64,000 nucleotides of DNA from Paenibacillus sp. RC67 (lineage in GTDB: Bacteria; Bacillota; Bacilli; Paenibacillales; NBRC-103111). Below the pieces are notes generated by a model, which worked only from the letters and a program-made list of their open reading frames with translations, had not been told where the DNA came from and did no database searches. The position numbers were made by a program, and so were the translations under genes. Where the stretch lies: positions 7,072,001 to 7,136,000 of the forward strand of contig NZ_CP125098.1 of the NCBI RefSeq assembly GCF_030020805.1. Reading direction: 5' to 3'. Positions 1 through 10,960 of this stretch are shown piece by piece. Positions within the stretch are counted from its first letter, which is position 1. Each line of letters starts with the position of its first letter.

Positions 1-1941
1 GCTCCAATCAGCAAGTTTCTTAGTTACGCCCTTATACGTCATTTTATATGCGGATGGCATATTTTCAACTAGCCATTTCATTAATTTCCTTAAGAACTCC
101 GCGGCTTTATCGTCATACAGCTTCTTGGTGGCACTTGAAGCAGTTATGGACATTTCCCTAGCACCTGCGTAAAGACGAAGTGCAGTATGGAATGATTCAT
201 CCTTTGTCTCTAGCTTGAAAAACACTTCATCCGGTTTGGCTTCGTCTTTGAATTTAGGCGGATCGTACGGTTGAAGCATATAAATGTAGAAATCCCGCTC
301 CGGTTGTGCAGTGGAGCGTTCATTCGGCGCACCGAAAAATAGATACCCCGGCCTGGTTACCTTCCTTGAGTACCAGTTTAATTCATGCTGCCAAATACGA
401 TAACCAGAGACTATACTTGGAGATCCATCGTCGGTTAACTTCTCAAGGACTTCAAAGTAATAACGATCCAGTTGGTTGCCAACTAGCATTCCCGCCTTTT
501 CTTCGATCAGCGAGTCAACGTCCGTTACTTTTTCCAAATCAAGATAATATTGGCCGTTATCTCGATTTAGGGATATAAACTGGTAGCTGACGGATTTCAT
601 GATTTCATTTAAAATTGTATCGATAGTTGCATTTAGGAAATCGGAGTCCAATTCAGGAAAATCAAAATACAAAAATAGCTGGTCCCTCAATTCTGCTGAA
701 GTGACGCCGATCTTCACCTTAATATCATCCGTTGTAAGTCTAAATACGGAAAGCGCCCGCACGATACGTTTAGCGATTGGTTTATAAGTGGCCTTTGCTT
801 TTGGAAAAGAATTTTCAATTCGATCCATCAGGACATCTGACTTTTCCAATACCTCACGTACATCTCGATCCGTACGCAATGTACGATCCCCTTGAATATA
901 CATCCAATAATTATCGTAAGAGACTACTCCCGGACTATTTAGTGGAACTTCAGTATCAAGAAGTTTCTCGATCTCATCGCTAATGGTGGTTAATGCTACA
1001 CGTTTCTCCACAACACGTACATTCTCAAATGCTGTTAGGTACGCGGGGTGAATAGGAAACAGTGCAGTATACTTCTCGATTTGTTCCCCAAGATTCTCAT
1101 AAAGTGGAGCAAATCGTAGTAAGTGTTCTCTTATTAGTGCTTTTTGACGGTCATCCTTTCGTAATAACCGTTGAGAAACGACGAATTCGATATCCTCACG
1201 AACTATGATCGCTTGATCAGTACGCTCCTTGACTCTTCGAATTTCATTTGCTACGAATTGAAATTTGGGATTATCGAACAGCATTTCCTGTACGCCTGTA
1301 ATAAATCTAAATCGAGTAGACTGAACAACTTCCCCCATAGCCCGTAAAAAGCCTAAGTCAAGAATGAGTTCTTGCTCTTTGCGAGTACGTAAATAATCAA
1401 GTAATTCATCTATCACCAACAAAAATCCGTGATCCGGATACACCTCATGAAATGCAGCCATCATACGTTTCATTTCGTCTTTATTACTTATCAATGTAGC
1501 TACATTCGGCATTTCATAGTCCACATTAATCTCTTGAAGGTAATTAGTCATTTCTCGGAATAAAACTTCACCAAGTGGCAATTGAATTCCATCAAATTCT
1601 ACACGTAATACTTTGAATTTCCCTTCTATTTCTTTTGCCTTTTTCGCAATTTTCTCATGATGGATATATTGTGAGGTCCCATCAGATTCAGCAATAGCTG
1701 CTATTACACTCATCAGGTGAGATTTACCGGTACCATAATTACCAACGATCATAATTCCTTTGTGGTCAATAGGACGTTGGAATTGAAGTTGCTCAAAAAT
1801 AATATCATCGATTACTTCTGCCATACGGTCCGATATTACATATGTTTGAACTAATTGCTGAGCTAGTTGATCTTCAGCGGCATCCTTTAGAACAACTACA
1901 GACTTTATCGGTTCAAATTGGATCAATTCTCTATACTTCAT
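1..1941 (-). CDS. brxC: BREX type 3 BrxC-like P-loop ATPase (DUF6079-like), partial
   Basis: The reading frame starts at 1941 and stays open to position 1, so the C-terminal part lies outside the window (647 codons seen). A GGAGGG ribosome binding site sits 8 bases before the ATG. A Walker A motif GNYGTGKS is at residues 67-74, and a Walker B-like stretch LLVIDELLDYL is near residue 177, followed by a helical region. This pattern fits the large P-loop ATPase of phage-exclusion (BREX) systems. The gene begins 18 bases after the stop of the BrxF-like gene, the order known for type 3 BREX (brxF-brxC-pglX-brxH-pglZ-brxA). The methylase, helicase and phosphatase genes would be expected to the left, outside the window. 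The family call rests on motifs and neighbourhood; another DUF6079/DUF499 ATPase is the alternative. Confidence 0.75.
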   Translation of the reverse strand, partial: MKYRELIQFEPIKSVVVLKDAAEDQLAQQLVQTYVISDRMAEVIDDIIFEQLQFQRPIDHKGIMIVGNYGTGKSHLMSVIAAIAESDGTSQYIHHEKIAKKAKEIEGKFKVLRVEFDGIQLPLGEVLFREMTNYLQEINVDYEMPNVATLISNKDEMKRMMAAFHEVYPDHGFLLVIDELLDYLRTRKEQELILDLGFLRAMGEVVQSTRFRFITGVQEMLFDNPKFQFVANEIRRVKERTDQAIIVREDIEFVVSQRLLRKDDRQKALIREHLLRFAPLYENLGEQIEKYTALFPIHPAYLTAFENVRVVEKRVALTTISDEIEKLLDTEVPLNSPGVVSYDNYWMYIQGDRTLRTDRDVREVLEKSDVLMDRIENSFPKAKATYKPIAKRIVRALSVFRLTTDDIKVKIGVTSAELRDQLFLYFDFPELDSDFLNATIDTILNEIMKSVSYQFISLNRDNGQYYLDLEKVTDVDSLIEEKAGMLVGNQLDRYYFEVLEKLTDDGSPSIVSGYRIWQHELNWYSRKVTRPGYLFFGAPNERSTAQPERDFYIYMLQPYDPPKFKDEAKPDEVFFKLETKDESFHTALRLYAGAREMSITASSATKKLYDDKAAEFLRKLMKWLVENMPSAYKMTYKGVTKKLADWS

Positions 1942-1959
1942 CGTTAAATCCCTCCACAA

Positions 1960-2415
1960 TTAATAGAACATAATACTATTACTGTACTCGGTATTCTGGT
2001 AGTGCTCCGGATGCTCGGGAGTTGCGTAGTAAAGCACTCCTTGTTCAGCTTTACCAGGCCATATTACAAGCAGAACTGTATTTCCACTATGTGCTTCTAG
2101 CAATTTGACTGGATTTTGCTTTAATTCAGGATCAAATAGATATTCGATATTGTGTATGCATACAACATTATTCTTTTGATCATTTATGGCCTTCCTAAGC
2201 CACTTCGCAACATCAAAAGGGCGTTTGTCAGAGGGGATAAATCTTAGTTGTTCGGATAAATATAGGCCTATGTTTACTGTGGGAATACCTTCACGATTTA
2301 TGTCATTGATGAGCTTCTGTTGGTTCGTAGTTGCCGGAAGAAGGAAAAAAACTTTATATCTCTGATTACTCAAACTTGAGATCTCAGCATGTAATTGCTC
2401 AAGTTTCTCAACCAT
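1960..2415 (-). CDS. brxF: BREX-3 BrxF-like protein
   Basis: A 151-residue protein if it starts at 2415, where an AGAGGAG site lies 8 bases before the ATG; the frame is open to 2484 but that earlier start has no comparable site. A Walker B-like strand NVVCIHNIEYLFDPELK is followed by a predicted strand ending in VIWPGK, which matches my memory of BrxF. The region where BrxF has its P-loop reads LLPATTNQQKL, without the GKT/GKS signature, so nucleotide binding may be lost or altered. It follows the AddA-like gene by about 100 bases and precedes brxC by 18 bases, so cotranscription is likely. BrxF is specific to type 3 BREX; its biochemical role is not known to me. Confidence 0.78.
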   Translation of the reverse strand: MVEKLEQLHAEISSLSNQRYKVFFLLPATTNQQKLINDINREGIPTVNIGLYLSEQLRFIPSDKRPFDVAKWLRKAINDQKNNVVCIHNIEYLFDPELKQNPVKLLEAHSGNTVLLVIWPGKAEQGVLYYATPEHPEHYQNTEYSNSIMFY

Positions 2416-3617
2416 AAGGTTAACTCCTCTGAATGCAAGTTCTAGTTTCCATGCTAATAGGACTATAGGTTTATAATTCGACAAGTGAACCTGTTATCCT
2501 TCACTTAAGGCGTCATGTTGCCCATCTTCCTAACTGGGCAAAATATAATCCAGCTTCTTTAATCTTGAAACCAAAAGTCTGCTCCAATTCCGAAGCGTAA
2601 ACCTGAACCTGTGGCCGGTAGTAATCAATGAAGGTTTGCAATTTCTCTTCTGTTACGCTATCCGTCTTGAAATCAACAATAACCCAGCCATCCTCTTCCT
2701 CGAAGAGGAAGTCTATGATTCCACGAACATAGGCATACTGAATTGAACCTGTACCTTCCAATGCAGCCGCAACCTCTGATGCTGCACTCCCAGCATCGCT
2801 AAATCCGCCGATTCGGTCGGCATTCTTTCGAATCATCAGCGGCACCTCGAATAAGCGGCGGCGAGCGCGCAGGCTGCGCTGCCAGAGCTCGCTGGCGATT
2901 ACGCTTCTTACAACCCGAACGGCTTCGCTTATGAGCTCCTCAGCCATGCCTTCCTCATCCGCTAAGAAGCGTATGGTGTCCTCAAGTTCCGACTCCGGCA
3001 ATCCCTTGCCTAGCATCTCAATAGTACGGTGAACGACACTTCCAAAAGCCATTCCTCTGCCTTCCGCGGACCATTCCGGTGTATCGCCGGCTGCTTTCGT
3101 CTGGCCGGTGACAGATAAGACTGCGTAAGTAGGCTCACTAATCGCATTCAGCCTCATCTTTCGAACTTCCGCGACATTTTGCAACTCCGGTCCCTCGGTC
3201 AACTCCGTCTTCTTCTCTAGCTTCATCGCCGGCACATCAAGTTCGCGTGCGAGATCCATCCCATCTACGAGCGGTGTCCAAGGGCACTTCGCCTGTTGAT
3301 CGGGATACAAGCTTATAACGAGCATCTGCTTCGGGCGTGTAGCCGCGACATAAAGTAACCGATCTTTCTCTGCATTGGAAAAAGCACGCTCTCGTTCGTT
3401 CATCTCACCCCATCCTAAGGGTTGAGCGATCACTTCCGTTTTGAACTCTCCGATTGATTTACTTATCGTAAAGTAACCTGCAGCCGGATCTGCGGAACGA
3501 TCTATATACTGCGTCGCATCATGATCAGACTCCCCGCAGGGACAGGCTAAGAAGACTACGGGCGCTTCTAGTCCTTTGGCTTTATGCAGATTCATAATCC
3601 GGACAGCCTGGTTGCCG

Positions 3618-4052
<435 letters not shown>

Positions 4053-4600
4053 ATCCGTACCAGCTGTAATAATGCGAGCAGTTCCTCATAGACCGTCGTA
4101 CTGCCCGAAGTATCAGCCGGTACTCCGAACAAATCCAACTGTTCTGCATACAGGTGGATGAACTCCCTCGTTTTCGTCAAAATCAGAAAATCACTCGGAA
4201 CCGCATTTCGGTTTCCTCTATCACGATCTACAATCTGCAAATTACCATTATTACACGCCCACGATATATATCTTGCAATCTGCTCAGCATCTGTTTGTGC
4301 GACGGCAGCTTTGCCTCCCGGCATTTTGGGATAATTAAGAACATATATCCCATGTGGCGGTTTACGAGCGCCTTTGGGGTTGTCCGCACGTGTCTCCATC
4401 TTCACGAACGCAGCTGGTATGCGTTTGCGACGGAATTTGCCGACAAACTCACCATTTATGCCGAAAGGACAATGCAATGAACAAACGGCCCCATTTATGT
4501 AATCTGCCGGATGAGAATGTACAGAACTCTGGAAATTCGCTGACTATACTTGACAGCCTGAGGTATCTTTTTTCAACCTTGGCACTTCTGGATCCCCTTG

Positions 4601-4740
4601 ACTTCTTTAATACAATATCCCCCCTATATATTGATTTTCCCCCCCAAACATTTTCTGTCCCCCCCTTCTTTCTAAACCCCCCACCCCCCTTCTCCCTTAT
4701 TAAAATTCTTCTTTAATCTATATAATCTCTAAAATTATCC
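4601..4740. other. Second anomalous C/T-rich tract
   Basis: Repeated short C runs and TC-rich text interrupt the same helicase gene just after its LNFQDLLM segment. Recognisable but corrupted coding text lies on the left side (about 4480-4600). The appearance resembles the tract at 3.6-4.05 kb and suggests another low-quality join. Confidence 0.65.
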
Positions 4741-5776
4741 AACATCTTTTTCTTTCATACTCTCTCTCTTTTTTTCTTCCATGAGTAAGTCCTGGAAATT
4801 CAGTTTTCCCGCGGCGTATCGGCGTGTCTTGTAATGATCAAGTACAGGCCGCACGAAGCGGATCAGCTTCGGATACATATATTCACGCCATTCCTGAAGG
4901 AACGGAAAAAGTACGTTGATCTGCCAATCGGGAAAAAGCTTTTTCATCTCGCCGGCATGTTCTTTGGATGTCCACCTATTCAGCGTCACGTCGAGCTTGC
5001 GGTCAAACTCCTTTGCGATCTCGAGAATTCGCATATCATCCGACAAGTCGATGTAGCGCATCTTCTGATGCGTCTGTCGAACAAGCTTCTGTACCGTATC
5101 CCAGCCTTTCTCAGGCTCCACCGTCGGAATAAAGGGCGCTGCAGCATCGAGCAAAGGAAGCAGAGTTTCCCGAATTCGATCAAAATTGGGCCGCTCCCGC
5201 TCCTCGCAAGGAAGCTCAACATCAGTAAACAAAGACACACGATCAAATACGTCTCTAAGGGTATTAACATCCACACGCAGCGACAATAACTCTTCGAATT
5301 GTAACCGCGCTTCTTCATCCAGCTCAGCCATGTAATCATCCCAACAACTCGAGCGGAATTGCTTATCGCTTACTTCGTCCATTTCTACAAATGATGGGTC
5401 CAGCCCTGCCTCAATGGGACGCTCGCGCAATAGCGATCCACAGAACGAATGGATGGTTCCGATGAAGATCAGATCAAGATTTCCCAGTGCTTCGGACAAC
5501 CGCTCCCGAACTAAAGAAGCATCCGATGATCTTCGATATGCTTTCTCCAACGCCAGTCGGAAACGTTCTTTCATCTCGTCTGCAGCTTTATTGGTAAAAG
5601 TAATAGCCGCGATTTGACTGACACTAACGCCGGATTCGATCAATGCCAGAAGCCTGCCAACCAAGCTGGTCGTTTTACCCGATCCAGCCCCTGCCTCAAC
5701 AAGCAAAGTCGTATTTAAATCCGTAAGGATCCGATCGCGGTCAGCTTGATCTGCAGGTGCCGTAAAGCCGAATGAC

Positions 5777-8674
5777 TCAGTCATGACTCTCCACCTCCAG
5801 CAGCGTGCTTAGAATATCAGCATTTACAGACGAATCACGTTTGCCCGCCATCCACTCCGCATGAGATCCGCACACGGCTCGGTAATCACACCACCCACAG
5901 ACCATCAAATCTTTAGCTGGGACATAAATCCCTCGATTCCGAGATTCCAGCTGCTTTGCAATAATGGTAGCCAGGTCTTCTCTGCGATTCTGAATTCGTC
6001 TTACATTCTCGCCGCGCCCACGCTCAGTTGGAAAATAGTATTCCGCCTCCGTCACCTTGGCTTCGAAGTCCATCCCTGTTTCGCGAAGCCACTGCTCTAC
6101 AGCAATGGAATATACAGCATGCTGTAGCTGTGTTCCGCCGCTGAAATATTCAGCAGCCTTGTACTTGCTAGTGCTGCCCGTTTTATAATCGATAATCCGG
6201 TACTCGTGAGGTCCTATTCGATCGACCCGGTCGACGAAGCCTTTCAGCTTAAAATGAATGCCTCCGGGCAAATGAATCTCCATGGGCTCTCCATCATGCG
6301 TCGCGAGCTCTAACTCGAAGAAGCATGGTTGATCCGTTCTACCGACTTCATGGAGATAAAAGATTTCCACATCACGCCGAATTTCTTCACATTCCTTGGC
6401 GAATACATGCTGATTTGGGGCAGGGATTAATAGAGCATTCTCTCGGATCACCGCTTCCACAACTTCGAGTAATCGGCCTTTGTCATGCATGGCCGGTTTC
6501 GTACCTTTGTCCGTAACGTCCTCTAAATACCGTCTGAAAATGTCATGCAGCAGTGAGCCTCTTTCGCTTGCTTGCAGCCAGCGGGTCCGATCGAATTCCG
6601 AGACTTCCTTCGGACGAAGCTTCAAGACATAGTAAAAATAGTATTGCAGCCCACAGCTCGCATACTTCTCTAACTGACTTACACTAATTGTATCGCGGCG
6701 TTGAACGTCATCTAAGCCGTGAGCACTTGTAGAAAAGCCGCTCTCCAACCAACCGTCATAGGCTGATAACCTCTCACCAAATCGGAAAGTTAGGGCTTGA
6801 TAACCCGCGGCAAGAGCAGGGTACGTTTCCATCATAGCCTGCCATCCATCCTTGGGTTTGCCATTTGGTTCCTGGAGCAGTCGGGCCCACGCATCGATTC
6901 CGTCAAACGGAGCAGCTAACTCGGATGCATGCATGATATCCATAACACTGTAAGGTTCACCTAGTGAATGCTCTAATACTCCAAAATCTAATAACGAATC
7001 TCTTGACTGCAACCGCAGAACCTGAAGCATTTCAAAAGCAGGGCTGTTGCTCTTCTGCTCCCCTATATCATAAGAAGAATAGCTTAACCATATCTCGCCT
7101 CGAATTCGCGACAGTCGGGACTCACGTTCGCTCCTGACATTCTTCGCACGTTCCTTGGCAGACTCCAAGTGCTTAGATAGCGTAATACGTTCTTGGTCCA
7201 AGAGAAGAGGGTCTTGTACTGCAGATATACTCCAAGTTCTCTCATCCATACCCAAGATCCAAGTCCGTTCTCTCCCGCTCCATCCACCGTTATGTAGAGA
7301 GCTAATGTGAATCGAACCCGGTTTTGGTGTTGCCGTGGCGCGAATACGAATCCCAGCTAACATCTCTTTCACGTACTGGACAGCCAAATCCATCGGCATT
7401 GGTTCAGATGGACTTGCCGAGTATCTCTTCGTCATCTCCTTCAACGCTGCTCCTACATTTGCATCATCCAGTGACCGTGCCGGCACATATCTCTGAACAA
7501 AATCCGTCATCCACTCTAACAGTATACGTGGATTCCATTCATTGCCTTCGGGCAGCTGATCAAACCAATCTTTCACGTAAGTAAATAAAGCAGTGCCTTG
7601 CTCCCGCTCTTCCTCACTCAGTCGTTCTGGACGAAGTAAAGCAAGATACCTTTCTCTCCCCCAACCAATACCGGACTTCTCCAGCAAGCGAATCCATTCG
7701 GTGCGAGACCAGCGTTCATCTGAAAACGAAATATAACCATGTCGCAGCATTTCCGTAAGCCTCTTTACCGGGAAACCTTCTGCAATCCAATCAAGTATAC
7801 CTACAACCGCTTTCCCAGCATCACAAAATACAATCGGCAGCCCGTTCGAGAGTGTATATTCGACGCCCAGTGCTTCGGCATGCGAGTGAATAATGGGTGC
7901 ATAATGCTCATAATCAGACAAAATGATTTCCATCCGATCAAGAGCCGCATGGTCCGATAGTATTCTTCGAAATCCCTCTCTGACTTCCGATAGACTTCCG
8001 GTCGCGCGAAACATCGTGAATCTATTGGTTGAAAAATCTTCATTTATATAAAATGGAACATCCGAATCAAGTAAACAGAGACGATCCCCCGACAGCTTGT
8101 GGATCATATTTCGCTCCACAAATGTCCACCCTGTTGGTGCAAGCGCTAGATAGACGGTTTCGTCCCCTCCTGGTTTCAAGTAGTCACCTAATCCGGCAAC
8201 ATCCGATCGGCCATTTTCCCACAGAAACGTCTCATAGGATGCTAGCAATCTTTTCAAATATTCGCCTTTATTCAGATTCGTGAAACACTCCGCCTTCACT
8301 TCATCAGAACGAAGACCGGCCAACCTCATATCTGATATAACACGATTCACTTGATTCACGATACCAGGCTTCAACATGGACTCGTTTATATAATTCATCG
8401 GATTCTCTATGGCTAACTGCTTCATCAACTCACGGACAACCCAAACAGCCTGCCCCTCATCAAGCAGACTGATATTTCTGCGAAACAGCTCTGACTTTGT
8501 ATTTGCGGTCACTATTCCGCGAAGAGTCTGCACTTCTACGTTAAAAATAGCTCCGTAACGCTTACATATCTGCTCGAGCAGTTGGTGTCCTTGGGCATAG
8601 GATCTGGCCAACAACACTTTCGGAGACAATGGAGCCTCGTTGATTTTCTGATACAACCGATCGATTAGATCCAT
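5777..8674 (-). CDS. AddB-like PD-(D/E)XK nuclease subunit with Fe-S cysteines
   Basis: A 965-residue protein that pairs with the AddA-like helicase. The N-terminal stretch LLARSYAQGHQLLEQI occupies the place of the UvrD P-loop but lacks GKT/GKS, as in AddB-type subunits whose helicase fold is inactive. The C-terminal nuclease domain has GFVDRVDRIG and IIDYKTGS, the D...DYK core of PD-(D/E)XK enzymes. Four cysteines placed like the AddB iron-sulfur clasp are present: one in YASCGLQYYF before the nuclease core and three in VCGWCDYRAVCG near the end. The ATG follows AAGGGGG closely. It lies in a defence island and is probably not the housekeeping addB, but that cannot be shown from this window. 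Confidence 0.8.
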   Translation of the reverse strand: MDLIDRLYQKINEAPLSPKVLLARSYAQGHQLLEQICKRYGAIFNVEVQTLRGIVTANTKSELFRRNISLLDEGQAVWVVRELMKQLAIENPMNYINESMLKPGIVNQVNRVISDMRLAGLRSDEVKAECFTNLNKGEYLKRLLASYETFLWENGRSDVAGLGDYLKPGGDETVYLALAPTGWTFVERNMIHKLSGDRLCLLDSDVPFYINEDFSTNRFTMFRATGSLSEVREGFRRILSDHAALDRMEIILSDYEHYAPIIHSHAEALGVEYTLSNGLPIVFCDAGKAVVGILDWIAEGFPVKRLTEMLRHGYISFSDERWSRTEWIRLLEKSGIGWGRERYLALLRPERLSEEEREQGTALFTYVKDWFDQLPEGNEWNPRILLEWMTDFVQRYVPARSLDDANVGAALKEMTKRYSASPSEPMPMDLAVQYVKEMLAGIRIRATATPKPGSIHISSLHNGGWSGRERTWILGMDERTWSISAVQDPLLLDQERITLSKHLESAKERAKNVRSERESRLSRIRGEIWLSYSSYDIGEQKSNSPAFEMLQVLRLQSRDSLLDFGVLEHSLGEPYSVMDIMHASELAAPFDGIDAWARLLQEPNGKPKDGWQAMMETYPALAAGYQALTFRFGERLSAYDGWLESGFSTSAHGLDDVQRRDTISVSQLEKYASCGLQYYFYYVLKLRPKEVSEFDRTRWLQASERGSLLHDIFRRYLEDVTDKGTKPAMHDKGRLLEVVEAVIRENALLIPAPNQHVFAKECEEIRRDVEIFYLHEVGRTDQPCFFELELATHDGEPMEIHLPGGIHFKLKGFVDRVDRIGPHEYRIIDYKTGSTSKYKAAEYFSGGTQLQHAVYSIAVEQWLRETGMDFEAKVTEAEYYFPTERGRGENVRRIQNRREDLATIIAKQLESRNRGIYVPAKDLMVCGWCDYRAVCGSHAEWMAGKRDSSVNADILSTLLEVESHD

Positions 8675-8867
8675 GTTAAAGCCCCCTTACGAATAATCCA
8701 ATATACCTAAATTCTCTGAAATACACCTCCTTTCCTTCCACAATGCGGAAATGAAGGGGGAATTTCGGACTATCTTTATGTGATGTTATGGATTATTCTG
8801 CCTAAGACTATCCATATTGTAAAACTACGTATGGACAGCAGGATGTCAGCGAATATACGTTCTATAA

Positions 8868-8903
8868 AACGAAATACCTCGCTTGTAATTCCGCGAGGTA
8901 CTT
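8868..8903 (-). terminator. Terminator-like hairpin after the WYL/small-protein pair
   Basis: On the minus strand TACCTCGC pairs with GCGAGGTA (arms 8900-8893 and 8882-8875, 10-base loop), followed by a T-rich stretch. It lies 28 bases past the stop of the small gene at 8928 and would separate it from the AddB-like gene. Confidence 0.55.
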
Positions 8904-8927
8904 CAATTCATTATGCTGTAGTATTGT

Positions 8928-9290
8928 CTAGCGCGAAAGGGCATCTGCGATTAATCCGTAAATGTAAACGGTATTGACAGATTTACAAACTGCTTCTTGA
9001 CTTACTGACGCTCCGTTAAGCCGTAATTGGTAATAAGGAAATATCCTGTCGAACTCTTCAAACGAAATCGTCCTGGGCATTTTCAAAGTTGAACTAGGGA
9101 CGTTATCTTTGGCCTGACTGATTATGATTGTATTTCCATCCGTACTAATTCTAAACCATAAAGGTGCCCTGTTGTTTTGTGGAACAGTATGAATCTCAAA
9201 AGCTTCAATTTTAGCCCGTTCGATTATTTGATTCCACACATCAGAATGCATGATTACAGCCTCCAGTACATCGTCGGTATACTTCATCAT
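8928..9290 (-). CDS. Small protein of unknown function coupled to the WYL regulator
   Basis: A 120-residue protein if it starts at 9290, where the sequence TAATG joins the regulator's stop codon to this ATG; the frame is open to a GTG at 9314. I do not recognise a family. Visible features are an N-terminal helical segment (TDDVLEAVIMHSDVWNQIIERA), a beta-rich middle (APLWFRISTDGNTIIISQAKD) and no membrane segment or signal peptide. The tight coupling to a WYL regulator in a defence island suggests a co-regulator or defence accessory role, which is inference only. Confidence 0.6.
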   Translation of the reverse strand: MMKYTDDVLEAVIMHSDVWNQIIERAKIEAFEIHTVPQNNRAPLWFRISTDGNTIIISQAKDNVPSSTLKMPRTISFEEFDRIFPYYQLRLNGASVSQEAVCKSVNTVYIYGLIADALSR

Positions 9291-10243
9291 TATTTTTGAT
9301 ACATTCTGATCCACTGTAATAATTGTTCTTTGAGCGATTCCCTAACCGCCTTAGGTTCCAGTATCTCTGCAGAATCCCCATATTGCAAAACCCATCGTAG
9401 AAACTCTTTTTCGTTGTTAACCGTTACTTCAAAGATAAGGCTGCCATCTTTCTCATCCTTCATTCGCGGATGTACAAACAGCTCTTCTTCTTTGATGTAG
9501 CGGGCTGCTTCGGCATTAAACCGGACTTTGAACGTAATATTCTTTTCTCCTCGATCAACAGACCAAGTATTCTTTAAGTATTGCTTGATATTAAAATCGC
9601 CTTTATCGAAAGGCTGATCCATAATCTCCACCTTTTGAAACCGGCTAATTCGAAATGTCCTGATCCCTTGCTTTGAATGACAATAACCGATTAAGTAAAA
9701 CCGCTGGTCGCGCGGAACGAGATAATAAGGGTCAATTTTTCGTTCAGTCGTTTCATTTCGGGATTGAGTATGGTAAACGGTATCAATCGTCTTCTGCTCC
9801 AAAATAGCTTGGATAATTGGTTGTAAGAAATTTGGACTTTCTTTTCGATACGCGGGTGTACCCATTTGAATAATCCCTGTGATATCTTCGATGATATTAT
9901 TCAAGTGAGACTTTTCCTTGCGATGCGTTCCCATAACCTTGTCATAAGCGGTATCGAACCCAGGAGGGAGCTTATCCTTATCCAGCATAGAGGGAAGCAA
10001 GGAGAATACGAGCGATTCCTGCTCAGTAAAGTTAAGTGGATAAAGAAAGAATTTCCCCATAAATCGGTAGCCGGTTCCTCTGCCCTCTCTAGAGACCGGG
10101 GCAATTAGCTCGAGAATATCCATATCTCTGTAAATGGTACGAATATTTACATCACATTTGAAAGCTAGATCTTTTGCCGAAATTCCAGGGTTTGCCTGTA
10201 TTGCGTTTATGATATTAAAGATGCGAATGACTTTGTCGATCAT
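9290..10243 (-). CDS. WYL-domain transcriptional regulator (YafY type)
   Basis: A 317-residue protein with an N-terminal winged helix (residues 1-60: SAKDLAFKCDVNIRTIYRDMDIL, a DeoR/HTH_11-type helix-turn-helix). The WYL domain contains PYYLVPRDQRFYLIGYCH and RTFRISRF, and a C-terminal WCX-type region ends in LRWVLQYGDSAEILEP. WYL regulators bind nucleic-acid ligands or nucleotides and often control BREX and other defence loci. This one is the first gene upstream of the nuclease, helicase and BREX genes, all on the same strand, and is a likely regulator of them. GAGGGGAT precedes the start. Confidence 0.88.
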   Translation of the reverse strand: MIDKVIRIFNIINAIQANPGISAKDLAFKCDVNIRTIYRDMDILELIAPVSREGRGTGYRFMGKFFLYPLNFTEQESLVFSLLPSMLDKDKLPPGFDTAYDKVMGTHRKEKSHLNNIIEDITGIIQMGTPAYRKESPNFLQPIIQAILEQKTIDTVYHTQSRNETTERKIDPYYLVPRDQRFYLIGYCHSKQGIRTFRISRFQKVEIMDQPFDKGDFNIKQYLKNTWSVDRGEKNITFKVRFNAEAARYIKEEELFVHPRMKDEKDGSLIFEVTVNNEKEFLRWVLQYGDSAEILEPKAVRESLKEQLLQWIRMYQK

Positions 10244-10338
10244 GACGATCCCCTCAATTTTCCATAATAGGTAATACTCATTAGTGTTATCGTATCATGG
10301 TTGAGGGAATCTATGAAGAAATTCTTTCATTTGTATTC

Positions 10339-10371
10339 AAAAAGAACAGCCCAAATTTCCTGGCTGCTCTT
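10339..10371 (-). terminator. Rho-independent terminator of the toxin-antitoxin pair
   Basis: On the minus strand AAGAGCAGCC and GGGCTGTTCTT form a stem with a short loop, followed by TTTTTG. The stem reaches the stop codon of the zeta-like gene. Confidence 0.75.
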
Positions 10372-10960
10372 ACAAGGATTGTAATCTATGCTCAATCGAT
10401 TCACTCCATTGAGGAAGGGAATCCGACCGATATGTTATTGAACCGTTATCTGCACCCAGAATAATTACACCTTCTGTATGGCTGTTATCTATAACAATCA
10501 AATGGTCGATTAAATGTAGATGAGAAAGTAAATTTTGAATGGAAGTGTCATGTCGTCTGATAATATCCTCAGTAGGAATGTGATGTCCGCCATTTTTAAC
10601 ACGAACCGCTACTCTCTCGATATTCAATTGATAATCACCCAGACCAACATAAAACATCGAAACTTCGAATCCATTCGCCCTAGCATCATGCATGAGACGA
10701 ATGACATTGCCTCCGGCCAATGTTGTTTCAACTGAGAAATCACGTTTGTTACGAATACAGTCCCTAGCTAATTTGATAGCCTCTTTCCCTGCAGAAATTT
10801 TTCGGCTTTCCGGATTAATTGAATCGATTCCTCGGGCCAAGGCATCGGGATCAATATTAACACTGATTCCGAGCCGATCAACAATTAGATTACGGATTGT
10901 ACTTTTTCCGCTCCCATTGTTCCCTGCAAAAACGTACATGATGGGAGTCGGATCATGCAT
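10370..10960 (-). CDS. Zeta-toxin family P-loop kinase
   Basis: A 196-residue protein starting at 10960, where AAAAGGA lies 8 bases before the ATG and the start overlaps the upstream gene's stop by 8 bases. The P-loop GNNGSGKST is at residues 13-21 and INPESRKISAGKEAIK and FSVETTLAGGN follow, as in the COG4185/zeta group. Zeta toxins phosphorylate UDP-N-acetylglucosamine or other nucleotide sugars and poison wall synthesis; the exact substrate here is unknown. The small upstream gene is the presumed antitoxin. Confidence 0.82.
   Translation of the reverse strand: MHDPTPIMYVFAGNNGSGKSTIRNLIVDRLGISVNIDPDALARGIDSINPESRKISAGKEAIKLARDCIRNKRDFSVETTLAGGNVIRLMHDARANGFEVSMFYVGLGDYQLNIERVAVRVKNGGHHIPTEDIIRRHDTSIQNLLSHLHLIDHLIVIDNSHTEGVIILGADNGSITYRSDSLPQWSESIEHRLQSL

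Noticed and set aside
8780..8977. Plus-strand frame of 65 codons
   Set aside because: It overlaps the terminator and the small gene on the other strand and has no ribosome binding site.
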